Source of the DNA: Melanopsichium pennsylvanicum
Lineage: Eukaryota > Basidiomycota > Ustilaginomycetes > Ustilaginales
Length of the DNA: 64,000 bases
Reading direction: 5' to 3'
Assembly: GCA_900208305.1 (NCBI GenBank)
Contig: OAPG01000004.1
Coordinates: 62,001 to 126,000 of the forward strand
Shown here: piece by piece, positions 1-9,394 of the stretch
Position numbering within the stretch: the first letter of the stretch is position 1
Layout of the letters: each line of letters starts with the position of its first letter
Position numbers and translations under genes: made by a program
Notes under the pieces: model-generated
The model's input: the letters and a program-made list of their open reading frames with translations, nothing else
Databases searched by the model: none
Told to the model about the DNA's origin: nothing

Positions 1-532
1 GTCAGTTGGAGCTGTCACTATGTTCAAAGAGCTTGCTACTCGGCCTATACGAACGTTTCAACATGCCCCGACAACCACCGTTTCATCATAGAAACAATAC
101 GTCTCCATTTATCCCCAGTCCGTCTGTACTTTGGCGTCGTTGTTTGTAATATACACCGACCGCAACACGCATCCACTTTTGTCATCTGGAATAATCACAG
201 TGCCATCATCTCACGCACAAGCTGATTCGTTCTCAGGGCGGCTTGATGATTGGATTGTTGTTGCCATGAAGCAACTAGCGTGATGGAGTGTTGAGCAGTG
301 AGAAGCGATGCACCACAATATCGCTTGGCTGAACCTCGATTTCATGCTCAGGTTGACCGACAGAAGTTACATTGAGTAATTTACTGTAACTTACAATGAA
401 ACGATTTTGGCTAGAGCTCTGACGAATCGGCTGAAGCGTCACACAAACAGAACACCTTTCCCGAGGGTTTTCGATGGTCTAGAAATGCAACACACAGCTG
501 TGCAGCCGCAAATTGACGCCGTTAATAGACTC

Positions 533-573
<41 letters not shown>
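533..573. repeat. (ATT)n trinucleotide microsatellite
   Basis: About 13-14 uninterrupted ATT units are seen directly. It lies outside any credible coding sequence, so it is probably a neutral, length-variable simple repeat. Confidence 0.95.
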
Positions 574-670
574 GATAACTCCACACTGCAACTCAAGCGC
601 ACGGTTCAAGCGATGCTCTAACCCAACCCCGCATCGTTCGTAGAGCTTATCATGCTCCTTTGACCGACCG

Positions 671-715
671 TCTCTCTCTCTCTCTCTCACTCTCACTCTC
701 TCTCTACACCAGGTA
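671..715. repeat. CT-dinucleotide-rich pyrimidine tract
   Basis: A run of CT units with two CA interruptions lies about 235 bp upstream of the beta-galactosidase start. Pyrimidine tracts of this kind are common in fungal promoters and 5' UTRs, but no specific function can be read from the sequence. Confidence 0.85.
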
Positions 716-949
716 TGTCTTCAAGCTCGGCAGCTGACAAGTATGAGTAGATCTATACTGCTCAATATGGAACCTGCACTAAGGTCGGAGTAAGCGCCAG
801 TCAAGCTACCAAGTAGACCCCTCACCCCTCCAGTACCGCATTCCCTCGTCTCGACGATATCAGTTCGCACAAAGGCCAGTCTTGCTGTTACCCGAAAACA
901 GCAGATCATATCGCTTCCAATATAGCCACTATAAGAAACACTTCCGATC

Positions 950-3900
950 ATGAGGCGAACAATAGCAGCTCTCACAAGCTGCCTCCTTGCGTTCCTAGCG
1001 ATTTGTTCCCATCTCGCAATTGCGACTCAGGCTCCGTTCTCGATCGAGTCTCTGTCTCAGCAAGAACGTCCGTCCTATTCCACAAAGACATTCCCGCCTC
1101 AAACCATTAAGTGGACTCTTCCAAAAGCTAGCAACAACAGTGCCGTCGTATACGACAAGTACAGCCTCGCGTTAGCCAACGGTCAACAGCGTCTCTTTGT
1201 CTTTGCTGCCGAATTTCATCCCTGGCGACTACCCGTACCATCCCTATGGCGGGACGTTTTACAAAAAATTCGAGCAGCAGGCTTCAACACTGTCTCGATC
1301 TACACCCATTGGGCTCTCATTCAGCCCAACCCCGATCCAAACTCGATTGATCTTTCGGGGTTGAATGATCTAGACCATTTCTTGACTGTAGCCAAGCAGA
1401 CAGGCTTGTTCGTGATTGTTAGGCCAGGTCCGTATATCAATGCAGAAACCACAGTCGGGGGGATGGCGCCATGGACGATCAACCTGGATGCTGTCTTGAG
1501 GACGAATGATACAGCATGGTACCATGCTTGGGTTCCATATATTGACGCCGTAAGCAAAGTGGTTGTCAAGCACCAGCTTCTTTACAACTCGATTGGCCGT
1601 CTGACAGGAGGAAGCGTGATCTTAGTCCAAGCGGATAACGAGTACAAGACAGGAGTTACGGAACGTGCATATATGGAACAACTCGTCTCTCGCCTCAAGT
1701 CGAATGGAATCTCGCTACCCATCACCTACAACGATCCTGGCAGGGACAACAACTTTGTCGATCTCGTCGATCTATATGGGCTCGACTCTTACCCCCAGCG
1801 TTTTGACTGCTCCCATCCATCAGACTGGGTCCCCTTCCGCGATGACTATCTCGAGTATCATCTCGAAACGAATCCCGATCAACCTTTCTACATTCCAGAG
1901 TTCCAGGGGGGAAGTTATGATCCGTACGGGGGACCGGGCTACGAAGCCTGCGCCAGCATGACGAATAGCAGCTTCACTAGGGTAGCAAACCAAGCATTGA
2001 TCGCGCAGAGGGTCACGCTGTTGAGTCTCTATATGGTTTACGGCGGCACTAATTGGGGCGGTCTAGCCGAACCTGACGTGTATACAAGTTACGACTATGG
2101 AGCGGCTCTCACAGAACACAGGCAGACAACGGAGAAATACCTTGAGCTCAAGAGACAAGGCAACTTGCTCGCCGCATTCCCGGATCTAGCTATGACCGAA
2201 CAGATCTTTGACAAACCTGGCTTCAACATTTCTCAAGCATACGATCTCAACGCAAAGGCCCAAGTCGATCCAAACATCTTTCGTACCACGGTGTTGGAGA
2301 ATCCCGAAACCAAATCCAAGTTTTACGTGGTACGATACGACAATACGACAGAGTCTCGTCGAGTGCAGTTCGCTCTGGATATCGAGACTCTGGGCGAGAA
2401 AGTTACCCTCGGCGAAAGGAGGTCTGGCGATGACGAGGTGGGAGTGTACAACTACCTTGATGGTCGAGACAGTCGTATCATTGCTGTGGATCAGCAGCTG
2501 CCAGCTGGGTTGTTCTTGAGATTTTCGACGAGTAATGTGTATAGAATCTCGACGATTGCGAATCTCGTTGTGGTGACGTTGGATTATGGACCTCAGCAAA
2601 TGTTGGAATGGTCGTTGTCCTTGCAACATCCAAAGGATGGCAAATTTGTCAGTGCAGACTTGTTAACAGCCTGCCAGGATGGAGTCATGAAAGTGCACAA
2701 GGATAAGCAGATTCTGGGCTGGGAGCACTCAGATATCAAAACCAACCCTCAAGAGGTTAGAGGATCCTTCCGAGCAACTCCTGAAGGTGCAAAAATGGTG
2801 TACAAGACCTCAAGTGATACCTACGTCGTCCTTCATTTTTCGCCAACCTCTTTCACCCGCAGAGACTTTGCCGTCCCTGTGCACTATTCGCCTTCCGCTC
2901 TCATTCGAAGCAAATACAAGTCATCAAACCTCATCAACCAATTCTTCGGGCTGAGTGAGGAGAGCATCATTATGATCAAAGTCGACTTACTCCGCAACGC
3001 CACCTATGCGAGCACGCAAAGACCCCTGGATACGCTTTACATGTATGGAAGCATGAGCCAAGATCGCAACGTGACCATGTTTGCAATGCCCAATCTGAAA
3101 TACGTGTTTTGGAACGGACAAAGGGTTCCTGCCGAGACACAACAGGATTTGGAATGGTTCTATGTTGTTCCTCTTCCCGGTCCTTCCGAAGCTGTGATGG
3201 CGTGGAAGCCACCCAAGCTATCCGAAGTGGAATGGAAGGTGAAGGATTCGATACCCGAAGCTTCAGCTAGTTTTGACGATAGCGAATGGATTAATGCAAA
3301 CAAGACCGAATCGTTCAACCCTTATACAAACGATCCTGGCTTGGACACCCAGGGAATCATCCTGTTTGCTAGCGAATACGGGTTTCACGCAAACAACATT
3401 GTTTGGCGTGGTCACTTTGCCCTCGACCCGTCCCAACCATTTCCTTCAGATGTCTTTGTTGAGGTCGAAGGTGGTCGTTCGTCAGCATTCAGTGTATGGC
3501 TCAATGGGGTTTACTTAGGGAGTGCCGAAGCTGATCGTGAAACTAGTGCGGTAGATCGAAAGTTCACCGTCCCCAGAGACGTTTTCGAACAACAAGAAGG
3601 AGGAAGGAAGGAGAATGTGGTAACAATATTGCAGGATCATATGGGAATCGAAATGGAAGCAGGAGAACTTCCCATCGGCTTACAATCCGCTCAGAAGCCC
3701 AAAAGAGCATTGGAAGCGGTCAAACTTCCTAGAGGCATCATTGGCTTCAATTTCCCCTCGTTACGTGTTGATAAGATTGAAGAGCCTAAAGTGATTTGGA
3801 AAGTTCAAGGAAATTACAAAGGTGAACAAGCACCGGATAAGGTGAGAAGAGGTTTGAATGAAGGTGGACTTGAAGCAGAGGTGATGGGTTGGCATCTTCC

Positions 3901-4393
3901 TGGTTTCGACGCTTCCCGATGGTCCTCCTCGCTGTCTGCTGACAACATTGGAAAGAGTGGAAAAAGCAGAGTCATGTTTTATCGAACTACCTTCAATCTC
4001 GACATTCCTTATCTTGACGAGATTGATGTTGGGTTAAATTTGCGATTCATCCAACACAGAAAACGAAAAGGTGAAGAGGAGAAAGAGGTGACAAGGAGAA
4101 CAATGTTTAGAGCACAACTCTACGTAAATGGTTGGCAGATGGGAAAGTACATCAACAATCTAGGTCCTCAACAAGTCTTTCCTGTGCACGATGGAGTGTT
4201 TAACATGAAAGGAAACAATGTGATTGGCGTAAGTGTATGGAATCTGAATGATGAAACTTATGGGGGGGATGAGGAGGAGTGGGAATGGGATCCAAGAACA
4301 GGGTTGGTTTTGGAGGTAAACCATATACTGACTGGACATAGTAAAGATGGGTACGTTTTGGATGCTCCCACATGGCAACAGCTAAGAAATTAA
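950..4393 (+). CDS. Secreted beta-galactosidase, glycoside hydrolase family 35
   Basis: Intronless 1147-aa protein. It would hydrolyse terminal beta-D-galactosyl residues, probably outside the cell on plant cell-wall galactans or arabinogalactans. Residues 1-26 form a classical signal peptide (MRRT, then a hydrophobic stretch ending near AIATQA). The catalytic TIM barrel follows. It shows the GPYINAE segment, the acid/base region VQADNEY with the glutamate at about residue 231, and EFQGGSYDPYGG with the likely nucleophile glutamate at about residue 317. The later YGGTNWGG motif is typical of fungal LacA-type enzymes. The C-terminal half fits the beta-sandwich and jelly-roll domains of that group, and the length is slightly above the usual 1000 aa. 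The acid/base loop has ADNEY where ENEYG is usual, but the catalytic glutamate is kept. The start is the first ATG and directly precedes the signal peptide. Family assignment is firm; substrate is inferred. Confidence 0.9.
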   Translation: MRRTIAALTSCLLAFLAICSHLAIATQAPFSIESLSQQERPSYSTKTFPPQTIKWTLPKASNNSAVVYDKYSLALANGQQRLFVFAAEFHPWRLPVPSLWRDVLQKIRAAGFNTVSIYTHWALIQPNPDPNSIDLSGLNDLDHFLTVAKQTGLFVIVRPGPYINAETTVGGMAPWTINLDAVLRTNDTAWYHAWVPYIDAVSKVVVKHQLLYNSIGRLTGGSVILVQADNEYKTGVTERAYMEQLVSRLKSNGISLPITYNDPGRDNNFVDLVDLYGLDSYPQRFDCSHPSDWVPFRDDYLEYHLETNPDQPFYIPEFQGGSYDPYGGPGYEACASMTNSSFTRVANQALIAQRVTLLSLYMVYGGTNWGGLAEPDVYTSYDYGAALTEHRQTTEKYLELKRQGNLLAAFPDLAMTEQIFDKPGFNISQAYDLNAKAQVDPNIFRTTVLENPETKSKFYVVRYDNTTESRRVQFALDIETLGEKVTLGERRSGDDEVGVYNYLDGRDSRIIAVDQQLPAGLFLRFSTSNVYRISTIANLVVVTLDYGPQQMLEWSLSLQHPKDGKFVSADLLTACQDGVMKVHKDKQILGWEHSDIKTNPQEVRGSFRATPEGAKMVYKTSSDTYVVLHFSPTSFTRRDFAVPVHYSPSALIRSKYKSSNLINQFFGLSEESIIMIKVDLLRNATYASTQRPLDTLYMYGSMSQDRNVTMFAMPNLKYVFWNGQRVPAETQQDLEWFYVVPLPGPSEAVMAWKPPKLSEVEWKVKDSIPEASASFDDSEWINANKTESFNPYTNDPGLDTQGIILFASEYGFHANNIVWRGHFALDPSQPFPSDVFVEVEGGRSSAFSVWLNGVYLGSAEADRETSAVDRKFTVPRDVFEQQEGGRKENVVTILQDHMGIEMEAGELPIGLQSAQKPKRALEAVKLPRGIIGFNFPSLRVDKIEEPKVIWKVQGNYKGEQAPDKVRRGLNEGGLEAEVMGWHLPGFDASRWSSSLSADNIGKSGKSRVMFYRTTFNLDIPYLDEIDVGLNLRFIQHRKRKGEEEKEVTRRTMFRAQLYVNGWQMGKYINNLGPQQVFPVHDGVFNMKGNNVIGVSVWNLNDETYGGDEEEWEWDPRTGLVLEVNHILTGHSKDGYVLDAPTWQQLRN

Positions 4394-4446
4394 ACGAGCA
4401 AAAAAAAGAGACTTGCAAAGTCTCCGTGTTGTAACATTACTGTATT

Positions 4447-4477
<31 letters not shown>

Positions 4478-4964
4478 CTCCTCGTACGTATGCTTACGTC
4501 TCTCGAGCGTGTGCGTTAGCTCAAAGGTGCGTGAACAAGGTATCTTGATCGTCGAAAGATATGTCTCGAGTTAGGCTCACATTTGAAAATCAATCCAAGC
4601 CATCGTCCTGGAATGGTCAACTTTTGAGCGTTTCCAATTTGGAGTTAGGTTGATTTCATTTTTGTCTGGAATCGTAGTAACTAGTGGCGTATGCCCATGG
4701 ATATTTTAACTGTAACCATGAGTGTGGGTGTGTAAAGTACAGCGATGTTTTGAGGTACGAAACTGACATGTGAGTCGATTTTACTCTGCTTGAGCAAAGG
4801 GGCTGTAAGTTAGATGCAGAAAGTAGAATCAAAATTCTTCAAGGTCAGTAACAATGCATGCTGCTATCTAGCATCTCTATCCCGCCCATTTTTCTTTTCT
4901 TTTCTTTTCTTTGTTTTGGATTCTTTGAAGACGGAATTTGTGTATATTTTTGAAGCATGTTTAC
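4394..4964. other. Intergenic gap between convergent genes
   Basis: This gap separates the 3' ends of the beta-galactosidase (plus) and LSM7 (minus). It holds a 27-nt T run at 4451-4477 and a (TTTTC)n tract near 4891-4912. These may mark 3' UTR or polyadenylation regions. No gene is seen. Confidence 0.6.
4451..4477. repeat. Poly-T homopolymer (27 nt)
   Basis: Uninterrupted T run 58 nt past the beta-galactosidase stop codon. It could be a polymorphic homopolymer, or the mark of an old retro-inserted poly(A) on the minus strand. No other retro-element features are seen nearby. Confidence 0.9.
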
Positions 4965-5574
4965 TCACTTTTCGATACTCTCAAACCCATCGGCAGGATT
5001 GATGACTGTCAAAGCCGTACCCCTGAGTACCACCAAACCCAAATTCCTTGTCTTGTCACTCACATTCCCTTCTTCATCCCTCAAACTTTCCACCACTTGA
5101 TCCATTACCAAATTCATGAGCTGATCAAACCCTTTCAGTGTACCAAACACTTCTCGTCCACCTGCGAACTTGACGCGGATGTTTTGGTCAATGTACTTTG
5201 TCAAGTCAAGAATCGCTTCTTTCTTTGGTCTTTCGGATTGGTGAGAAGAATTGTTGTTGGTATTGTTATTACGAGATCCTCCACGACCAGAACCTCTGAA
5301 AGAATGGCCTGCACTTCCGCCGCCACCACGACCTCCACCAGATGCTCCTCCGCGAGATGATGATACTCCATTATGTCCTCCTCGAGCACCGCCTCGACCC
5401 TATAGTTTGATATCATGAAAAGAGGCCGCCGAAAAATGAGAATTGGGATGAGAGGTTGGAATTGTACAGGGATGAAAGCGGGATGGCGATGTCAGTGTTG
5501 GTACGCAGAATTATGCGGGAAGCGTCGTCTGTGGCACGGGATGGAATCAAGATACTTACTCCTCTTTCTGACAT
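4965..5574 (-). CDS. LSM7: U6 snRNA-associated Sm-like protein LSm7 with RGG-rich N-terminus
   Basis: Two exons: 5560-5574 (ATG TCA GAA AGA GGA) and 4965-5399. They are joined across a 160-nt intron at 5400-5559 with donor GTAAGT and acceptor CTATAG. The product is 149 aa. The C-terminal ~80 residues are a complete Sm fold: Sm1 motif around IRVKFAGGREVFGTLKGFD and Sm2 motif around LVVLRGTALTVINP, matching LSm7. LSm7 belongs to the LSm2-8 ring that binds the U6 snRNA 3' end in the nucleus and to the LSm1-7 ring that promotes mRNA decapping in the cytoplasm. The first ~55 residues are a Gly/Arg/Ser-rich RGG tail followed by an Asn/Ser stretch, longer than the short tail of yeast LSm7. The spliced start is preferred because the unspliced frame lacks a sensible N-terminus. 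Confidence 0.88.
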
Positions 5575-5946
5575 ATTGGCAGGTATGATTGGATGATTTT
5601 GTGTATGACTTGCTTCTGGATGAGACTGGCTGGCGCCTTTGATTTGCTCGCGCTTTGCTATTGCAATGCAGCGGGACGCGGATGTTTTGAGTGATGTCGG
5701 AATGATTGAGTCAAGGCTTGATAGATGGAAACAACTACTTCAGGGCTCACAGTGTAATTGTGGCATCTGTCAAAAAGCGGAAGGGCCAACTCCACAATCA
5801 TTTTTTAAGCAACTAACAATGATTATTTATAATTATATAATCAAGCTGATTTTCATCGCTTTCTTCAAACTGTGAGGAGTTTCGTGTGCCTCCACCATTC
5901 TCAACTCTCCCGGCTCTCATACCATCACTCAACTCAATCCTTCACA

Positions 5947-6633
5947 ATGCCAGAGGCAACGAGTACAGATATAAATGATACTAATCATGTCGATAATGCA
6001 ACAGCATCCACCCCACTTGAACTTCTCAAAGCAGTCAAAGAAGTTCAAGAGCGTCGCATAGCCATTTGGAGAGAATACGATGATGCATTCAACACCTTCC
6101 TCGACCCTTCATCATCATCATCATCATCATCATTTTTATCCAACACTAAACCTGTCAATGGATCACTCAACATTCCCTTCTCTTCTTCTTCTTCTTCTCA
6201 ATCTGTTTCTCATTCTTGGTCTATACAAGATCAAACTGTTGAAAACAATGGTCCAAGATGCGTCGATTGCAGTAATACCACCGTTCCTATATCTGAAAAT
6301 CTGCTTGTACAAATATTACAAATTACCACTCAAGCTCTGATAGAATGTGGTCATAGGTTAAGAACTATTCAAACCGAATTGAACCATTCATCTGCTCCGA
6401 AACTCGGTTTGTTGGTCGACAAAATTCAGATCAACGAAAACAAGTTGTTACGTTGCATCGTTCACAGAGATCAGTTGCGCAAACTCACACTCAATTCTGA
6501 CCAGCATCAACACGAAAAATCCACTATCACTCAGTTGGATCAACAAGTAAATCTTTTCAGACAACAATTGTCCGAATTAATCCAAGATGTGTACGCCGAG
6601 TCAGTGGAATTGCAGTTGCCCCAAGCATCTTAA
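5947..6633 (+). CDS. Small protein resembling the REX1-B (required for excision 1-B) family
   Basis: 228-aa protein. The reading frame is open further upstream, but the first ATG is at 5947 and is followed by MPEATSTD. An N-terminal helix (LLKAVKEVQERRIAIWREYDD) is followed by a Ser-rich low-complexity loop coded by TCA/TCT repeats, then helical segments (LLVQILQITTQALIECGHRL; KIQINENKLLRCIVHRDQL). The order of helices, with an RxxIWREYDxAF start and a C-terminal ExKLLxxxxxRDQLRK helix, resembles REX1-B-domain proteins, linked to DNA repair in Chlamydomonas. The match is by eye and weak because of the inserted linker. Otherwise it should be called a conserved alpha-helical protein of unknown function. 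It lies divergent from LSM7, with about 370 bp between the two starts. Confidence 0.6.
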   Translation: MPEATSTDINDTNHVDNATASTPLELLKAVKEVQERRIAIWREYDDAFNTFLDPSSSSSSSSFLSNTKPVNGSLNIPFSSSSSSQSVSHSWSIQDQTVENNGPRCVDCSNTTVPISENLLVQILQITTQALIECGHRLRTIQTELNHSSAPKLGLLVDKIQINENKLLRCIVHRDQLRKLTLNSDQHQHEKSTITQLDQQVNLFRQQLSELIQDVYAESVELQLPQAS

Positions 6634-7048
6634 TACGAAATGCGGACTTGACAACAAACTTAGAAAAAGAAAGATCAATCTGACTGTGTAATGCACAAGC
6701 GAAGAGTAAAGTGTGTTTTTGGGGAAGCACAAGGAGCCTATGAAATTGCCTTTTTTTGGGTGTGTGTGTGTGTTTGACTCGAACAGGTTACGAACCGCGT
6801 GCGTGTCGAATCTCTTTTGAGAAAAAATACAAGATGATAAAATGTGTATGTGTGTGTGTTTGTGTGTGTGTGTGCATGTGGGGTGGGTGAGGAGAATCCT
6901 CATCTGCGAAGCAAAGGCTGAAAAGCTGGCTGACCACCGCCAAGCGAGACGAGAGGACCCTCTCGTCTGTTGTAAGTATAAGTGGGGAGATTACGAAAGT
7001 TGCGAGGCTGCGACTACGGAAGAGGAGGAGAGAGAGTAATGAGTGAGT
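6634..7048. other. Intergenic gap with GT repeats
   Basis: This gap lies between the convergent ends of the REX1-B-like gene and RPS9. It contains two (GT)n-rich stretches, near 6761-6774 and 6843-6880. No gene is seen. Confidence 0.6.
6843..6880. repeat. (TG)n dinucleotide repeat
   Basis: Imperfect TG microsatellite with TA, TT and CA interruptions, seen directly, downstream of RPS9 on its transcribed strand. Probably a neutral simple repeat. Confidence 0.85.
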
Positions 7049-7633
7049 TTACTCCTCGTCCTCCTCGGCGTCGTCACCACCAGCGGCGGCAGCGGCGGCG
7101 GCGGCACGCTTGCGCTTAACACGACCAGCACGGGCACCACCGTAAGGCGAAGTGAGGGCAAAGTCAATGTGCTTCTGCGAGTCAAGACGAACAACGAACG
7201 AGGGAACGTTGACAATCTGCTTGCCAACACGAATGTGACGCTGGACAATCAGGACACGAGCGTGGTGAATAGACTTGGCAAGGCCAGACTTGAAAACCTG
7301 AGTCTGAAGACGACGCTCCAAGAAGTCCTCGATCTTGAGTGCAAGCACGTAATCGAGACGCATGCGAGTCTCGTCAAGCACACCAATGCGCACAAGACGA
7401 CGGATAATGGCGTTACCCTCGAAAAGACGCTTGGGATCCTTCTCGTCGAGCTTGAGCAGCTCACGAGCAGCACGTCGGATCTTGGAGAGAGTGAGGGCAA
7501 TGCGCCAGATCTCACGCTTGTTACGCAGACCGTACTCACCAGCGAGCTTGAGCTCACTGTCGAGACGGGCCGACTCGAAAGGTCGTCGGGGAACCTTGGC
7601 GGTCTTGGACTGCTTGCGAGGAGCACGAGGCAT
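7049..7633 (-). CDS. RPS9: 40S ribosomal protein S9 (uS4)
   Basis: 194-aa protein matching eukaryotic uS4 over its full length: N-terminal basic segment ([20 protein letters not shown]), the [21 protein letters not shown] region, then the S4 RNA-binding domain ([39 protein letters not shown]). The C-terminus is an Ala-rich then acidic tail ([10 protein letters not shown]). It binds 18S rRNA in the small-subunit body and affects decoding accuracy. An acceptor (TTTTTTTCAG at 7641) lies 7 nt upstream of the ATG, so the 5' UTR is interrupted by an intron. The best donor is a perfect AAG|GTAAGT at 8645, which would give a 1005-nt UTR intron. The gene is divergent from RPL21. Confidence 0.95.
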   Translation of the reverse strand: MPRAPRKQSKTAKVPRRPFESARLDSELKLAGEYGLRNKREIWRIALTLSKIRRAARELLKLDEKDPKRLFEGNAIIRRLVRIGVLDETRMRLDYVLALKIEDFLERRLQTQVFKSGLAKSIHHARVLIVQRHIRVGKQIVNVPSFVVRLDSQKHIDFALTSPYGGARAGRVKRKRAAAAAAAAGGDDAEEDEE

Positions 7634-7640
7634 CTTGTTT

Positions 7641-8645
7641 CTGAAAAAAAGAATGAAACAAAGGTAAAGTCAGATGGGAGCAAACAGGGCGGGCAACACA
7701 AAAGTCAGTAAAATCTGACCTGACAATGTTGCCTATTTGCGCATGCGAGGATCAAAGCTCTTGAAGTGCTAGGTTGCCTCGATCAAGTCACCCTTGGTGT
7801 CGCGGTCAGACACAGGAAAGAAAGAGTACGATAGGTGGCAAAAGGCGTGATATCAGCGCCGAAGAGGCAGGAAAACTTCCAGTTCTGACGTCCTCATCCC
7901 AGACAAACGGCAACAGAGCAATTTTGCATGAGCAGAATTGACAGGTGCTTGGACCGTTCCCGAGGTACAGACTCTTGATGTAGAACCGGACACATCCTGC
8001 CAGCTGGAGGTTTAAAGGTCGAATAGGTGGGAGATGCAGACGACTGACGAGCGAACCGGAGCGCGGCGAGAAGAGATGTGGTAGTTGTTGGGAGCAAAAT
8101 CTGTCTGCTTGTGCATTGCAGCTTCATCGCAGTATGCAAACTTGGCATGCTGGCCAAAGTACGATTTACTTTTCGATCAAAGCGAGAGCCCAATGATGAC
8201 GGATAATGCGGTGATGTGATCGAAACTCTGCATGCAGACATTCTCGCGCTTCTAAGCCGAAGGCTGTTGCTAAGATGGCAGGCTCTCCATGCTACTCTGG
8301 ACTGAAGATCGCTAGTGTCCATCAAAACCATGCCAATCCAGATTAGGAACCGCAGAGCTTCGACCAGTCCGCTCCGCTGAGGATGCTGTTACACTATTCC
8401 GTCTATGAGTGAGATGCTCGTCCTGCGTTGTGTGTGTTCTGCTTTGATAGGTACACGTTGGGTATCGTCAATGCCATTGCTTTGTTTGTTTGTCGAGTCG
8501 GGTCGTCATCGTGTCGAGTACTCTTTCTGTGCTGGTGTCGACGCGATTGCTGCCATCGCTGACAATTGTGGTAGGGGTGTCTTGTATCGAGGCCGCCATG
8601 GGCATATCTCGAGCACTACGAACGCATGGATTCGGTGCGACTTAC
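7641..8645 (-). other. Probable 5' UTR intron of RPS9
   Basis: On the minus strand a perfect donor (CAAG|GTAAGTCG) sits at 8645 and a polypyrimidine-plus-CAG acceptor at 7641, with a CTGAC branch-like site about 30 nt before the acceptor. The interval has no convincing coding sequence on either strand. Introns in the leaders of ribosomal protein genes are common in fungi, but 1 kb is long for a smut. I looked for box C/D snoRNA signatures and found no convincing pair. The intron is inferred from splice signals only. Confidence 0.5.
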
Positions 8646-9394
8646 CTTGACGGGTGTGGTGAGATGAAACAGGAAAGTAACGATGACGGCGGGAACAATT
8701 GAGTAGACTTTGCTGTCTGAACGCTTGCGTATTCTCAGCTGAGTTGCTGGTTGGGAAATGCGTGTACCGCCTAGCGTGTAAGACTGGCGTGCTGTGGTGT
8801 GAGGGCCTTTGGCAGCTACTCTAGCCTCTGAGACTGGCTGGGCCAGGATTATTGGTACACTCTTTAAGGCCCTACGGCTGAGGCAGAGTCTTCTCGTCGC
8901 GTTGGGCAAATGAGAAAATTTGCCGGCAGCAGAGCCGGTGAGTTTTCAAGACTAGCTTTGAAGGCGACGATATGTCTGAGCACGTGATTAAAAAAACAAA
9001 TGAAATTTGAACCTCGGCCGAGGATTTCGTTAATACACAAAGTCACAGCTCAATACAAAGTTGACAAATCCCTAAGCTACACACGGCCACGCTTTCTGCT
9101 ACGGTCTGTCAGGTCACGTCTTGGAGGCAGCAGATAGCTGTTCCTGGCATACAAGCTTAGACCAGCCACACTAACCATACCAGGCCAGCCCGTCCTAAGC
9201 CAAGCAAGAATCTCGATCCCGCTCCGCAAGAAATAGAGGTCTGCAGGCAGCAGTTTGACAAGCCCATCCCACCGGAAGTTGCATTCTCACCCAACCCAAC
9301 GCAAGTCAATCAATCCAGACCAATCCGATTCGTGGTGCCCGTCATCGACCTCCTTCTCGTCACCATTACCACCTCAAGAGATCACTAATTCACA
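8646..9394. promoter_or_regulatory. Shared divergent promoter region of RPS9 and RPL21
   Basis: About 750 bp separate the presumed RPS9 leader exon (minus) and the RPL21 start (plus). No ORF here is credible. Both neighbours are highly expressed ribosomal protein genes, so this interval very likely carries a bidirectional promoter. A CT/CA-rich stretch just before RPL21 resembles the pyrimidine-rich start region of ribosomal protein genes. Specific factor sites were not identified. Confidence 0.5.

Larger units (their letters stand above)
1..949. other. Intergenic region upstream of the beta-galactosidase gene
   Basis: No gene is seen here. The stretch holds an (ATT)n microsatellite near 533-573, a CT-rich pyrimidine tract near 671-715 and a short AT-rich palindromic patch near 367-393. 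The last part presumably contains the promoter and 5' UTR of the secreted beta-galactosidase that starts at 950. Short ORFs across the ATT repeat encode only poly-Leu or poly-Asn and are not credible. Confidence 0.6.

Noticed and set aside
407..696. ORFs with poly-Leu and poly-Asn at the ATT repeat
   Set aside because: Translation of a microsatellite on both strands.
7894..8331. 145-codon minus-strand ORF in the RPS9 leader intron
   Set aside because: Composition looks random, and it lies inside the predicted intron.
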